A stretch of DNA of 64,000 bases, from positions 33,271,366 to 33,335,365 of the forward strand of contig NC_088777.1 of assembly GCF_954871325.1 (NCBI RefSeq), in the 5' to 3' direction. Of this stretch, positions 13,401 to 28,400 are shown in pieces. The DNA is from Gordionus sp. m RMFG-2023. Lineage: Eukaryota > Nematomorpha > Gordioida > Chordodea > Parachordodidae. Numbering within the stretch: the stretch's first letter is position 1; each line of letters begins with the position of its first letter. The notes under the pieces are model-generated. The model saw only the letters and a program-made list of their open reading frames with translations. It searched no databases and was not told the origin of the DNA. A program made the translations under genes and the position numbers.

Positions 13401-16400
13401 GAAGTTTATTTCGGATGCTATCCGCAATTAATTTTCTTTCAGCATTATCTTTAGCCAATTCACTATCAATAATGAAAAAATCCGAATAATTATTACGAGG
13501 TTCAATTTGATAATCCAATCCCACCCCATAATTGTTTCCACATTTTTCTCTACTATCCATAAATCAAAACTTATGGTAGTATCATTAAAAACAGCATCCC
13601 ATTGAGTTTTACCCAAAACTTCAATTTCAGAACCATCAAACTATTTAAAACACATATTTTTTTTTATAATAATACCATTAAGTCAATATTTATAAAAAAA
13701 TTCCAGAGACATTATTGAAATGCTCGCTCCAGTGTCGAACAACATATCAATGTACCTATAGTCAATTCTTAATTTAACCCTAGGACATTGACATGGTTTA
13801 CTTATTCTTTCAGTCATTAAAATTTCACATGTTTTAATAGGCTGATTATTATTTATTCTATTTGAAATTTCCTGGATAACCACTACTGATCTCTCTGCAC
13901 ATTCTTGAATATTACGAGAATTATCTGACACCACCGTGTCTTTTTTCAAATGAATATATACCTTTCACTACAAAGGTACATTTCTTTAGTAAAAATTTTA
14001 CTATAATAAGTAACCCATATATTAGGACCCATAATAATATTGTCACTAACTAATTATTTATATCGAATTTATCAATATTTTTATATAACATTTGATAACT
14101 AATATTCTTAAATCGGAAATTTTATCAAATAGGCTAGGCTCACTATCAAAATTAAGTAAAAAGCTCATTTCATTATATAAAAATTTATCTTACTTTAAAA
14201 TTGCCGTGTTATAAAAAAAAATTTAAATATTAAAAAAAATTTTTTGTTACTTTATACAACCGATTTAATCTAAAAATTTTATCTTACAAAATTTTAAATT
14301 ACTTTACAGATTAATTCCAAAAATATTTACAAAGAAAATTGCGTTGAGTATACATTAAATTAAATATAAGACAAAAAAAATTTAACTTTTTATCCCAATT
14401 AGAATAATTTTATAGGACTCTTTCTTATAGGTTTGTCTTTTAAATATTTAACTTAACCAGAAATCAGACACTGGTCTTCACGGTCAACAATTTAAAAGTT
14501 ATATTAAAAATTCTCCCAAAAACTTAATCAAAATCGATACTTAAATAAATTTTCATATTTTATTTATTATCAAAAAAAAACAAAGAAACATAGAAATTTT
14601 TACAAAAATATCTGACATCTTTTTCATAAACAAATAAAAATTATTTTTAATTCATTACAAAAAAAACGTTCATAATATATTTCCAGTCAAAAGTTACTAA
14701 AAATTATCCCCAAATTTTATATTCAAATCATTATTTTTTATATTTCATTTTTAACCAATCAACAATAATTGATTGTCATTTCTACACAAAAACATTTTAA
14801 TTTTTAATAATTAAACAAGTACTAATTATAAATTATACAATCATTAATAATAAATTGCATAAAGACAGTATGTATTAAATATTTTATCTTTTTTAGATTT
14901 AAATGCTGAATTATGTACATTAAAAACAGAGCCCAGTCCGCGGGCCGGGCAAAAATTTAACAGGCCGGGCAATTCATACATAATAAATAAAAGGGCCGTG
15001 CTTGATATTTAATATATATAGAGATCTGCAAAGTTAGGTCTGGCCCGTATTTAAAATAATCGGGTTCGGGCCGGGCCGGGCCTAATATTTAAAAAAAAGT
15101 CGGGCCGGGTCGGGTCGGACCTTGGAATTTTTTTTAAATATATCTTAATTTATCAATTTTATTGAATTTTTTATGTAAAATAAAAATATTTGATTTTGTT
15201 TATTGAAACTAAACGACATATAACATATGTCTTTTATTTTGAGTAATTATAAAAATTAATTTCTATATTTAAATAAATTCAGACCGGGCCAAGTCGGTAA
15301 ATTTTTTTAAAAAAAATTTCGAGTTCGGGCCGAGCCGAGCCGGCAAAACTTTTTTAAAAAATTTCGGGTTCGGGCCGGGCCGACAAAACTTTTTTTAAAA
15401 AAATTTAGGGCCGGGCCGGCTTGAAAAATTAGGCCCGATGCAGATCACTAATATACTATATAAATCGAGCCTTTAAATTTTGATATATTTTTTTGAATCT
15501 CAAGTTAATATTTTGTTTGATTAATAAATTAATTAAAACAAACCTGTTTCCTTATAGCTAAATAATGTAGAAAATTCATAAAAAATTAAAGCGATATTAA
15601 AAAAATTGATTTATAAAACGATTGTAATAGATAAGATAGCAATAGAGTAGGGATATACGAACCATTTGACATTGGGAATTAGATATAGATAGACATTAAA
15701 AATGTGCTGGCAGGAAAATTCGTCTGAAAAAATTATGTCGGCCCTTGACGGGTCGAACAAACATTTAAATAACAAGTCGGGAAACTTGTACAAAAAATCT
15801 TAACCTGTCGAATAAAAAATATGGTAAATATTAGATAAGAGCAGGAATATAAATATAAATAAGCATAAGATAATTATGATATAAAAATTCAAATGTAACA
15901 GAGCTAAAAAGGGCAATAATATTGTATTAAAAAACAATTTTAAAATGAAAAATTTATTTAGGCCATTTCCAGACAGAACGTTTTTTTAAAGCGGTTTTTT
16001 GATAATGCTACCGTAATTTTTTATTTCCATACAAAGGATACTAGCTTGTCTAATGAATTTTTTATATGATGTAATATTTTAAGAAAAATAATCCGAAGTC
16101 ACATTTCAAGACGCCATTTAATCGTTATTAAAATCAAATCAGTTTGTTTTCTATTTACGATTAAAAAAATGGGGATCTGTATTGTTTTTTTTAAACATTA
16201 TATTATATAAAAATATTAATTGGACAAGGTAGTATCCTATGCCTGGAAATAAAAAAAAATGCTGGTAACATCACCTAAAAACTGCTTTGAAAAAACGTTC
16301 TGTCTGAAAATAGCTTTATATTAGAATGCTTTTATTTAAATTTTATCAGCACTTAAATTGATTCGGTTTTTATACTATTTTAAAAAGTATTCAAAATTTT

Positions 16401-19400
16401 TTTTATGATTTTATTGATAAGTTATATAATATGATTTTTATATGCCTCTGAATAGTGTTGTTAAACGGCTTATTTTGAACCGATTTTTAAAATCGGCTAA
16501 CTCAATATTTTATTAGTAAAAATATAATGCAAGCCTTAAGATTTTGATCATATGTGGCATAACGGTTTGAACATAGATTAACGAAATCTTCTGGCTAGAA
16601 TATTGAGTTAGCCGTTTTTAAAAATAGACTCAAATAGAGCCGTTTAATAACACTACCTCTGAAACTTGGCTTATTTACCTTTTTACTGTATCTCCAATGC
16701 CATCGCAGACGTTATTCACATGAGCTGTGTATGGAAAAAAATTTCAATGTCAAGATTATAATAACATATTTTTGAGAAATTTTTACAATTTTTATACTGG
16801 TAGACTGGCTATCCCCCTTCATTTAAATTAAGTTAAAAAATTTCCAGAAATAACGATTGTTGGGTAGATATAAATAAGTGGGAACTCAATAATATTATAA
16901 GTTTCTCTAAAAAATATCTATTTGGTAGATCACTTACGACTCATTGTTTAAACGTTACATCAATTCTATTCATTTCTAACAAATCAAATATTTGTCTTTT
17001 TATATCTTGGACATTGATCACAATTACCAAAATAATATTTTGGTTGGAAAGGATTGCAAATAATCTGTGCCAAGATATGTTTGAATGACTTTATAATATA
17101 TTCATCTTTATTTTGCTATACTTATTTTTTGCTTATCTATTAAAATTAGGTGCTCAAGGTCAAGTGGCTGGTATAGCCTTCATTTAAAAAAATTATAGTT
17201 AATTCTCTGAATCAAAAAAAAAGCATCTTACTAAAAGAACAATTTTTCCTTTCCAGAAAAACAAATTGTGAGAAGTTTAATAATCGCAACAAATTTAAGT
17301 GATTTCACCATCTTATAAATTATTAAGGGTGAGTTGTGAGGTATATGATTTGATATGTAATTCTATTACGACCTGGTACGAGGTCAGTAAATAGTCACTA
17401 ACTAAAAAGGTATTTTTAGCACACTATATGCACATAAAGCAGCCAACCAATCTAATGTTTAAAAATTATTTTAATGGTTAGTTTGGCTCGTTATTTATTT
17501 TAATGCATTTTTACTAAAACTATGAAATAAAAAAAATGATTTTTATTGAAGTCTGCTCTGCCCAGCTCGCCCGAAAAATATTTAAAATTGCCCTATCTAT
17601 TGATTTAAAAATATTTTTTTACTTGATTTGAGCCAATTTTAAAAAACGGCAAACTCAAAATATTATCCAAAAAATTTTAAACAAGCCTGAAAATTTGATC
17701 ATATATGGCACAAACGTTTGGACATCTATTAGCGAAATCTCGAGGCCTAGGCTATATTTTTCTGGCTAAAATATTGAGTTAGCCATTTTAAAAATAGGCT
17801 CAAATCAAGCCTTTTAACACTACGCCTCCGTTATTAAACCTCTACAAGTTCCTCATTAATTGTAAGCATAAAATAATAAATCACTTGAACAGCTCTTTGT
17901 TAAAATATCCGAGAAAAATTTCCCAACCAAATGAAATTTGTATTAAAATAGGATATACACATACTTAGGTCGGCCCTTTTTATAATATACCGCAAAAATA
18001 TTGTAAGTTAAAAGAAAAAAAAAAAAATTGAACCTGAAAGACGTCAATTCGACTCGTATATTGGGATCAGAACTGAGCCTAGGTATGAGGGAAAGATGGG
18101 ATATCTGAACGCAAGCCCACCCGAACTGGAATACAATTATTAAGGGAACGTAATATATCATTTTGACCCATTGAGGCATAGCATGGAGGTAGGCTATCAA
18201 CATAGAAATGCTATAATTGAAAGTGGAAAAGGCAGGAGTAAACATGGAAAACCCCAGATGAGGCATGAAGATTAACGGGGGAGGTGAAAATATGAAGGCG
18301 AAAGACAGGGTCACACAAATGGTTCCTACAATATATTACATATTTAATATTTATTTTGATTGATTGTTATAATTAACAAAAAATTTGATATGAACTCCTC
18401 TTAGAAAGAAATGCCCGATTAAAATTTAAATATATCGTCGACTGATTATTTTCGTGCTCCAGCAATTTTATTTTAATTTTATTATAGCTCTCCTGTAAAA
18501 TTATATGTTGAGATAGAAGGCTATAATAATTTAAAATTTTAGAAATCGTGTTTAGTTTTGGGGTCATTTAATGCATTTGCGCTTGCAACCGAGAAGCGGT
18601 TATAATATAATATTCAAACGGGAAAAAAAAATCCTTGAATATATTTTGTTTTTAGAATTATTTTTTGCATTTAATTGCATGCAGCAAAGATAGTGTAAAA
18701 AGATTTTACTTATAATTATTTAATTCATAGTAAAATCAAGATACATGCATTTTACATTTTGTAGATTTTCACGCATTGTTCAAATATTGACTTAGGACAA
18801 CGTTGAATTCGAGATATTAATTTTTTAACTAACCTCTATTAAGTGCATAAAAATGGTAAAATAGTTTTAAAATTTTAAGGAATGAAGGATGGATTTGCTA
18901 AAACTATCATTTATTTACTAGCTAATAACCCGTCAAGAATGATGGGGTTGAGGGGTAATTAGTTAGTTTTTCTCCCTACTTTTATGATAGTTGTTACCTG
19001 TTATTTGAAAATAATATCTTTTTATTCTTTACAACCCGCTCCCTCTTTCAGGCCAGGTCCCCAGGCTTGCAAAAAAAATTTGTTTTAGATCAATGTCTGG
19101 TCCATAGATATTAGAATTTCCAAGCATCCAAGCTGATAATAATTTTAAAAAATTTTCCCTAAGCCTAGTCCAATATAATTCATAAAAATATTTTCCAAGC
19201 CCAGCCCCACCCATAATAATTTTAAAAAATTTTTCTCAAACCTGGCCAACGCGTAATAATTTTGAAATTTTTTTCTCAAGCCTGGAGATAGGTAAATCTC
19301 TAAAAACCATAATAATTTTTTATTCTTTTTATTCCAGCTCAATCCTACTTCAGACCAAGACCCACTCATTAGGACTAATAGTGAATACTATTTTTTGAGT

Positions 19401-22400
19401 AAAAATATATTTAAATTAGCTTTTACCTGAGACCCATATAAATATTATGCCTAATATCGGTATCCCGTCTTTACAGAGAATCTTTTATAGAGAATGCAAA
19501 TATAGAGAAACCTTTATAGAGAAAACAATTGTAGAGAATGTCGTTTATAAAGAATATCGTTTATAGAGAATGATTTTATAGAGAATTTATTTTATAGAGA
19601 AACTTTTAAAGAGAAAACAATTTTAGAGAATGTCGTTTATAGAGAATCTCATTTATAGAGAATGATTTTGTAGAGAATCTCGTTTACAGAGAATGATTTT
19701 GTAGAGAATCTCGTTTATAGAGAATGATTTTATAGAGAATTTATTTTATAGAGAAACTTTTAAAGAGAAAACAATTATAGAGAATGTCGTTTATAGAGAA
19801 TCTCATTTACAGAGAATGATTTTATAGAGAATGTCTTTTATAGAGAATGATTTTATAGAGAATAATTTTGCAGAGAATTGTTTTACAGAGAATTATTTTA
19901 CAGAGAATTATTTTACAGAGAATTGTTTTAGTGCGAATTATTTTATAGGGAAGGATTAATAATTTTATATTGAAGACAGAGAATGATTTTATAGAAAATG
20001 AATTATTTTAGAAATAAATTTTCTCAAATATGACCATTTACCGTCTAATTCTTTTTTTTTGGCACTTATTAAATCAGATTTAATCTAATATAATTTATTA
20101 AAAATATATTTAAGGATATTTATTTGGAAAATCTACTCAATAAGAAGCTAAGGATATTTAATCTGGAAAATCTACTCAATAAGAGGCTAAGGATATTTAA
20201 TCTGGAAAATCTACTCAATAAGAGGCTTTGAGTTTTTTTTTAATTACAATGTAGAATATTTTATTATTATATATATTTGATGCGAAATATCAAATACATT
20301 TAGAAAAGGAAAACATCAAGCTTAAAAAAAATTTCCAAAAAAGCAATGTCCTACACCTTCACTTGGAAAGCAATAAGATAAGTTAGAAAAATTAAGTTAT
20401 TCACAAAAATAAATAATTACTAAGTTAGTAATAATCTTAATAACTTAACATTTTATTGCATAAATTCTTTATTCAAATTTTTTCGATCAAATAAAATTAA
20501 TTCAAAATAGTTCCATAATCCAAAATATATAATTTTTATTCATAACAAATGCATATATACATTATAAATATAAATTTAATTATATAATTTAAAAATATAA
20601 TTTAAACATTTAAATTAATATTGTGAGACAATGCCCTTAGGTAATCTAACATGGGCCTTGAATAGTAATCTTCGACTATTCTATATACCCGTTGAGCTCT
20701 TTCCCGATATTGTTTCTTTGAGAGTGGGGCCAATAGTCCCAAAGAATATTGCTCTAATTTATAGCAATTAAGGCTATCTTCATCTTTGAGAGCTAAAAAT
20801 TAAATAAGATTTTTAAAATATTTTAATATAATATATATTTCATACTTTTGATAAATTTCCAAATGGTTGGATGATGGGAACTTATATGGGAAGAAAAACT
20901 CCGGTGCCAACCTTCTACTGCATTGTTGGTATTTGGAGCTCGCAACAGAGTGGAATCATAGCAATTCCATAATGAAATACTAAACAATGGGGATCTCCTC
21001 TCCATTGCTATCATTTTGCCTATCCATGTCTCCTCGAAGTATTCTATCAAAGGTTGGAGAATATCCCGCCTTTCTTGATAGAATTCGGAACCAACCAGCA
21101 CCTCGAATCCATGGATTATGTCATCCACTGGCACATATGCCAGTGATAATAACATCTTAATTTGTAAAGCAAAATTAGGCTCTGTCATATATGACATACA
21201 AATTATTGAATTTTTTTGAACGGCACGCCATATGCATTGAGACATGTGGAAGAAACATCCACGGTTATCAGCCAACGGAAAAGATTGGTTGAAAGCTGAT
21301 ATGGCTGCCAATTCAAAGTCTGTCATTATAGACCTAGGATCAAGATGAATTTCGAAATTTTTAATTTTTTGGAAAATATTTAAATAATCTTGATGGCGAC
21401 GCGACGCCATAAGGATATAAACGGCAGGAATAATCGTGTCGTATTTCATTCCATGGATGGTATAGATTTGTTGAAAGAGTGGAGGGCATGTTTTGAAGGT
21501 GCCATCTGCGTACCATTTGTCGCACGTTGATAGGAACTGTATATTTTTCACTGTTGAAAATATTAGGCATCGATGATCATGGTGACCGCTATCATATAAT
21601 AAAAATTGTTGCCCGTTATTATTTATTTGATATTCAATAGGGATTATTAGGTCAATTAAATTAACAGGAACAGTAGGCGCCCTTCCTACTAGGCGTCGTT
21701 TTCTTTGAATTGTTCTTTTGAGTAAGGAACAACTTGGCATTCTCCCCATAGCTGCTGTAGATATATTGGTTGTTATATCCGCTATTATATTATTGGGTAG
21801 AGTTTGCGAGGTAGTTGCCTTTTCCTTTATTTGATTTATTTCTTTCCTTGCTTCAATTTCGGCAATGTCTGGAACATGATTATGCATTTGATTATGAAAT
21901 ATAACTCCAGATTTTGTCCTTGCCCTTCCATTGCACTCCTCCAAGTGGAATTTAACACAACGCCAATAACTTGTATCGTTAATAAGCTTTTCTCGTTGAA
22001 ATATAAATGATTCAAAAATTAGTAATTGATTGTTTTGACTGCTTAAAATAAATTCAGCCATTAAAATTTATAAGTTCTTTAAAAAAAATTTAGATTTCAA
22101 AATTAATGATAATTTTTCTTAAATCCTATTATATATAAAATAAAACTTAAATAATTGTAAGTTTAAACTTTTATTATAATTTTTATTTATTTGTATTTTC
22201 ATAGAGCAAATCTCAATCAAATATAAAATTTTTTTATTTCCATTTTATTTTTAGATTTTTTTTTCTCAACAAGAATTATATTTGTCCATATTTTCTATGT
22301 TTTATATTTTTACATAAAAAAAAACAAGACAGACGCCGTCATATAAATTCTCGGAACCCTTGAATAAAAAAATAGTAAAAAATAATCTTAAAAAAAATTA

Positions 22401-25400
22401 TTCACGTTCCTGATTTGCAATTGCTTATGAATAATTATGATTAGTGTTGTTAAACGGCTCGTTTTGAGCCGATTTTTAAAAACGGCTAACTCAATATTTC
22501 ATCCAGAATAGTATTACGCAAGCCTGAAGATTTTGTTTGTAGAAGGAATAAAGGTTTGGACATCTATTAGCGAAATCTCGAGGCTTAGGGAATATTTTTC
22601 TTGCTAAAATATTGAGTTAGCCGTTTTTAAGAATCGGCTCAAAACGAGCCGTTTAACAACACTAATTATGATAATATTTTTAAGTTTCCTGTTGTTATTT
22701 TTTTTAAAATACGCTGAACAATTAGAAGTAGTAATGTTAAAATTATGAAAATATTTCCTTCTTTATCGCCTCTTATTGAGTAGATTTTCCAGATTAAATA
22801 TCCTTAGCCTCTTATTGAGTAGATTTTCCAGATTAAATATCCTTAGCCTCTTATTGAGTAGATTTTCCAAAACTTTTATTATAATTTTTATTTATTTGTA
22901 TTTTCATAGAGCAAATCTCAATCAAATATAAAATTTTTTTTATTTCCATTTTATTTTTAGATTTTTTTTTCTCAACAAGAATTATATTTGTCCATATTTT
23001 CTATGTTTTATATTTTTACATAAAAAAAAACAAGACAGACGCCGTCATATAAATTCTCGGAACCCTTGAATAAAAAAAAGGAAAAAATAATCTTAAAAAA
23101 AATTATTCACGTTCCTGATTTGTAATTGCTTATGAATAATTATGATAATATTTTTAAGCTTCCTGTTGTTATTTTTTTTAAAATACGCTGAACAATTAGA
23201 AGTAGTAATGTTAAAATTATGAAAATATTCCCTTCTTTATCGCCTCTTATTGAGTAGATTTTCCAGATTTAATATCCTTAGCCTCTTATTGAGTAGATTT
23301 TCCAGATTAAATATCCTTAGCCTCTTATTGAGTAGATTTTCCAAATAAATATCCTTAAATATATTTTTAATAGAAAGAGCTCAACGGGTGTATAGAATAG
23401 TCGAAGATTACTATTCAAGGCCCATGTTAGATTACCTAAGGGCATTGTCTCACAATATTAATTTAAATGTTTAAATTATATTTTTAAATTATATAATTAA
23501 ATTTATATTTATATACAATGTATATATGCATTAGTTTCTATTAGTGCTTTGCTTTAACTAGTAGAGTAGCAATTTTTAAAAAAAACTATTAGCAACAAAG
23601 CCAGCCTTACGCCAATTTTTTTAGAAAATTTTGTCAATATTTAGTTGCTTTGTGCATTATTTTAATCTGCATGGCCCGGCCCCGATTTTTTAAAAATATA
23701 TTATATATTTTTGCCTAGATAATAATGGTGATTTAAAATATTTGATTTTAAAATATATGGCCTGGCCCGGGTTTTTTAAAAAAAAGCTTTTTTGACCCGG
23801 CCCGTGCATTTAAAAAAATAAAATTTTAGGCTCGGCCCGGGTATATTTAAAAAAAATTAAAATACAGCCCAGTCCGTGTATCCGGGCCGGATTTAAAGGG
23901 CCTGTAGGTCTCTGATTTATAGTGCGCGTTTCTAATTTCCCTGATAAATCTGATTTTACCAAATCTATTCCGAAGAGAATCTACCCTGGGAATTTCATAC
24001 GATTTCGCCAAAATTTTTTGTATTTAATAATTTATAATGAAAATCTATATAATTTTGTAAAAATTAAGGTAAGGGCGATAGTTTGATGGGTATTTTGTTC
24101 TATTTTTTGCATTTTATTGAGCGCGTTTTATTAAATTTTAAATCTGATTTTGCCGAAAATGCATTCCAATATGTGTAGAATACCCACCCTATAAATTTCA
24201 GAAGATTTTATATTGAACTTCTGAAGAAATTTTAATTTACATTAATCTGAAATTTATAAGTAATGTTAGTAGCCTAAAAATCAGCTAAACCTAATTTGGC
24301 TTAACCGAAAAATCGCCTAAAATTAATTAGACAAAATGTAGGGACTGGGAGCTAGGCTAATCGCCCGTCTGCGTTATGCAACACTAAGCCTAGCCTTTAT
24401 TAAAATTATTTTATAAATTTATTATGTAACGATATATGACGAGTGATTAACCGAGCTCCTTAGCCGATGCCTAATTTTTGACTATTCGTTTTCGCCTATT
24501 TTTATGTTAAGCCTAATTATGCTTAGCCGATTTTTTGGCCTAAAAACTTGGCTAACCGTTTTGGAATTGCCTAAAATTAACCGATTGCGCAACATTAAGG
24601 GTGGGTATGTTACACTTATTCAGGTGCATTTCTTGCAAAATCAGATTTTAAATTTAAAAAACGCACTCAATTAATGATATTAAATGCAAATAACAACAAA
24701 AAATAAAACAATACCCATCAAACTATCGCCTTACCAAAATTAAGTTAAGATCACTAGAGTACTGTCTAGTATTCACATGGTAGGAGGGAACACTAGGGGG
24801 TGGTTGGATCAGTGGCGTAGCTAGGAATTTTCCTTAGAGGGGGTCCATACATATAAAAGCTGGGGGGCGGCCGGGTTTATCTTATAAATCATAATCATAT
24901 CTTCGATAATATATAATAAATATATTTTTTAAATGCATCAATAATATGTTATATTATAATTTAGTAGATTATTCTCAATGACTTTATAATAATACTATCC
25001 AGAATAATTTCAATAGTAATATAATATCCTTCCACAAACATCAAAACAGAAAAATATAATTCATATAAAATCACTTTTAAGTCTTTTGAACGTATAATCT
25101 AAAAATAATTTTTGCTCTGGGAGGGGTCCAAACTCGAAAACCACCCCCGTAGCTACGCCACTGGGTTGGATCAATTTCTGTCGAAATCATCATAGGTCAG
25201 AAAATAGTTGTATCTGAATTTACAAAATACAAAATGATAGTTCAAACTCTTACCTAAAAATTATACATCGACAAAATTTAAAATAATACACCTTTTTCTC
25301 TAAATTGATTTTAGTAAAATGAAAATTCTTATTACAAGCCGTAAACTCCTTAGCAGTTTAGAGAAAGATGAATCAAAAAGTTTAAAATGTTTTTTATAGG

Positions 25401-28400
25401 GTTTTTGCACTTGTTAAACATAACGAAATTCCAAATACAAACTACCCCTTTTAATTTCAATGTCTAACTTGAATTATAACCCCTTACCCTGTGGTAAAAG
25501 GTCCTGTTTAACATTGTTTGAATGGTTAAGTGTCCTTTTATTATTGGTAGATAGATCTGGTTATAAGCAAGTATAATTATCATTAATATTTAAATTTCTT
25601 CGTATCATTAGGACTAATTATTTATTCAAACTTTTCTGTTGAAAGGGGGGGGGGGGGTGGGTGTTTTTTTAAAATCCTGCATAAAATTTTTGAACTCTAT
25701 AATTGTCCCATATATAATATTTCTCTATAAAATCAAGATCTACAAATAATTCTCTACAAAATAATTCTCTACAATGTAATTTTCTACAATATAATTCTCC
25801 ACAAAATAATTCTCTATAAAAGTAATTCTCTTTAAAATCATTCTCTATAAACAACATTCTCTATAAAATCATTCTCTTTGAAGTTATTCTCTATAAAGGA
25901 CATTCTCTATAAAATAATTCTCTTTAAAATCATTCTCTATAAATTGCATTCTCTATAAAACCATTCTCTATAAACGGCATTCTCTATAAAACCATTCTCT
26001 ATAAACGGCATTCTCTATAAAATCATTCTCTTTAAAGTCATTCTCTATAAAGGACATTCTCTATAAAATAATTCTCTTTAAAATCATTCTCTATAAATTA
26101 CATTCTCTATAAAACAATTCTCTATAAATGCATTCTCTATAATTGTTTTCTCTATAAATGTTTCTCTATAAAATACATTCTCTATAATGGTTTCTCTATA
26201 AAGACGTGGAACCCCTAATATCTAATATATAAAAAATTCCCAAAAGGCTCATGCTAATAATCATGTTGAAAAAATTTCCTCAAGCCCGCCAAAGACCATA
26301 ATAATTTTGGTAGTTAAGAACTGAAATAAAATATGTAAAAGTAGTAATTCATTTAAAAATACAATCAGAATATGAAAGTTGCATGAGCCTTGGTTTTTTA
26401 ATCAGGCCTAGTTATGTCTGCAAAAAAAAATTTTCAGGCCAATGTCTAACCCATATTTAAAATTCAAAAATCTTCAAGCATCTCTATTTTAAATTTTATC
26501 CAATATGATTTCCATCACAAATTTAAATTTTGATATTTCTAATACAATGCTCACTGTATTGCAACAATTTTACCTCTTTTTCTCCTAAATTTTAATATTT
26601 TTAAAAAATTTATTAATAAAATATATTTAGTACCATACACACAAATTAAATAATTACCCTTCAACATCGTCAGCTAGTTATGGTAATAAACGGCAATTTT
26701 ATAAATATCAGCTATTAATTAATTAATATATATATAATTAATATTTTAAATTTTTGGTGCATGGGTAAAGCATGCCCATTTGAAACGGGAAGTTGGTGGT
26801 TCGACTCTCGAAGATAGCAAAAAATTCATTACATTATATAGTCTCCTTAAATCTTAAATACATTAGGGAGATACGAAAACGTACGTGTTTTGATTATGGA
26901 GATTATATATATTAGATTTTTGTTCCATATTCTTTTGGCTTTTTCATTGCTCTACATTAATATTAATTAGCTCAAATCTTCATTTTTAGAAAATAATTTA
27001 TTATTCAGCATTCAATAATTGAAATCAAAGAAAAATAATGTTAAAAAAAATAGGTTAATAAAAACTAAATTGTGTAACGCAAAGTATGATTATTTATTAC
27101 ATATTTTAATGTAAAAATATCGATTTTTTTAACGCACTCGCGAACATTCATAAATAAAAATTTTCGAACATCTTTTGAAAATCGTGAATTCAATTAGTGG
27201 TTAATATAAAATTATATAATATTCGCAATTCATATTAAATATATTACAACCCTTTTTTTAACATATAAAATATTTTTAAACACAAACAAAATAACTGTTA
27301 ATATGAATTTCATTTTTAGGTAAAATTTTGGAAGTTATTTTTTATGCGAGATGTTTACAAGCTTAGTGGATGATCGGATTCAAATCTAGGTTCATGCGTA
27401 TTATTGCACTAAAAACAGTACATACATATTGGCATGAATTTTCCCAAAAATATTTCAATTTTCTTTAGGCATAATAAAACGATGAGAGAATTTTGAAATA
27501 AGTAAATATGTTAAAAAATAGCTTGTTAAATAATGCAAAATATACTTGACGAAAATGTGTTTAAAATAATAATACAATTAATTTTTCATGAAAATAAAAC
27601 CATCATAAACGTAGAGGGTCTTATGTTTAGGAATTCAAAATTGTGAGCTAACCATATTATTTTTAATTTGCTTACCAATAAACATATATTTCAATGATTA
27701 TTTTTTATATTTAAAAAAAACTTATTTTTATCAGCTATATATATAAAATACATACCTCTAAACTATTTTATTGTAGAATGTTATAATGAATATTAGAAAT
27801 CAGCATGATCTGGCCTGAACTAACCATTGCGAAAAAATTCAAGCCCGAGCAGAGCCAGAATTTTTATTTTAGGCACAATATTGGCCAGGCCAAAATTTTT
27901 AATTGAAAAATATAGATAAACGTATAAAATAAAAAATCCCTAATTGTGTTGCCCTAATCGCATTGAAATTTAATCATATTTTGATAAAAGCGAAAACACC
28001 CTTTACAACTCTATAGGGATGGGGTATCCCAAAAACCCTTATTTCTTTTTATTCATATTTTTAAAGTTTAACAATCTGTTTTGTATGTTTTCAAATTTGT
28101 GTTTGAAAATATTTATTTTAATAAGTTTTTTGGTCTGGTATATTTTATTTATTGATTTTCTGAAATGCTATGTTTTTTACAAATAAATTAATCATTTTCT
28201 ATGTTTTAAATTGATAAATACTATGATTTAAATTATACTCCCAATGTACTATCCTTTGGCATATTTACAAAGCAAAAACTAAAAGCTAATTTTATTAAAT
28301 CTTGAAAAGTATCCCGTTTTAATAATTCAACATAATCAATTTTCAGTTGGTGTAATTTTTTCATATTTTTATCAGCTAGGACCCATTGGCTAAAGCCCAC

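Larger units (their letters stand above)
6515..13960 (-). mobile_element. Ty3/gypsy fossil B, split by element A
   Basis: Minus-strand gypsy remnant in two halves. 13949..11882 holds the aspartic protease region (motif LFDTGAS), reverse transcriptase (motif YYMDDVLVTG) and part of RNase H. 7725..about 6515 holds the integrase: an H2C2 zinc-binding piece at 7550-7347 and a core with VSDGG and NGQAER near 7180-7040. The halves are separated by element A and its 5-bp duplication. No LTRs were recognised. It is broken in many places and clearly old. The RT resembles element C more than A. Confidence 0.8.
19459..26213. mobile_element. MULE-type composite unit with 9-bp target duplication
   Basis: Ends GGTATCCCGTCTTTACAG and, from the other side, GGTTCCACGTCTTTATAG, flanked by an exact 9-bp duplication CCTAATATC (19450-19458, 26214-26222). 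Nine bases is the usual duplication of Mutator-like elements, and a MULE transposase gene is inside (22061..20602). Terminal arms are inverted minisatellite arrays of TATAGAGAAT-like units (19470-20000 and 25700-26205). The interior also holds a second set of inverted 39-bp repeats, a direct duplication, two hAT MITEs and a foldback region. That the outer ends belong to this transposase is an inference. Confidence 0.78.

Noticed and set aside
17943-18033. Continuation of MFSD12-like exon 2 through the Phe-rich run to 17991 or beyond
   Set aside because: The better family match YAFSVSAYILTY lies in exon 3 and joins in phase with the upstream donor, so the run is intron.
19029-19369. Two minus-strand reading frames with repeated Leu/Tyr-rich segments
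   Set aside because: They translate a tandem repeat; no family match.
25669-25857. Minus-strand frame with repeating CRELFCREL
   Set aside because: By-product of the TATAGAGAAT minisatellite.
26755-26822. Functional tRNA gene
   Set aside because: Only the B box is good; the T and anticodon stems do not pair.
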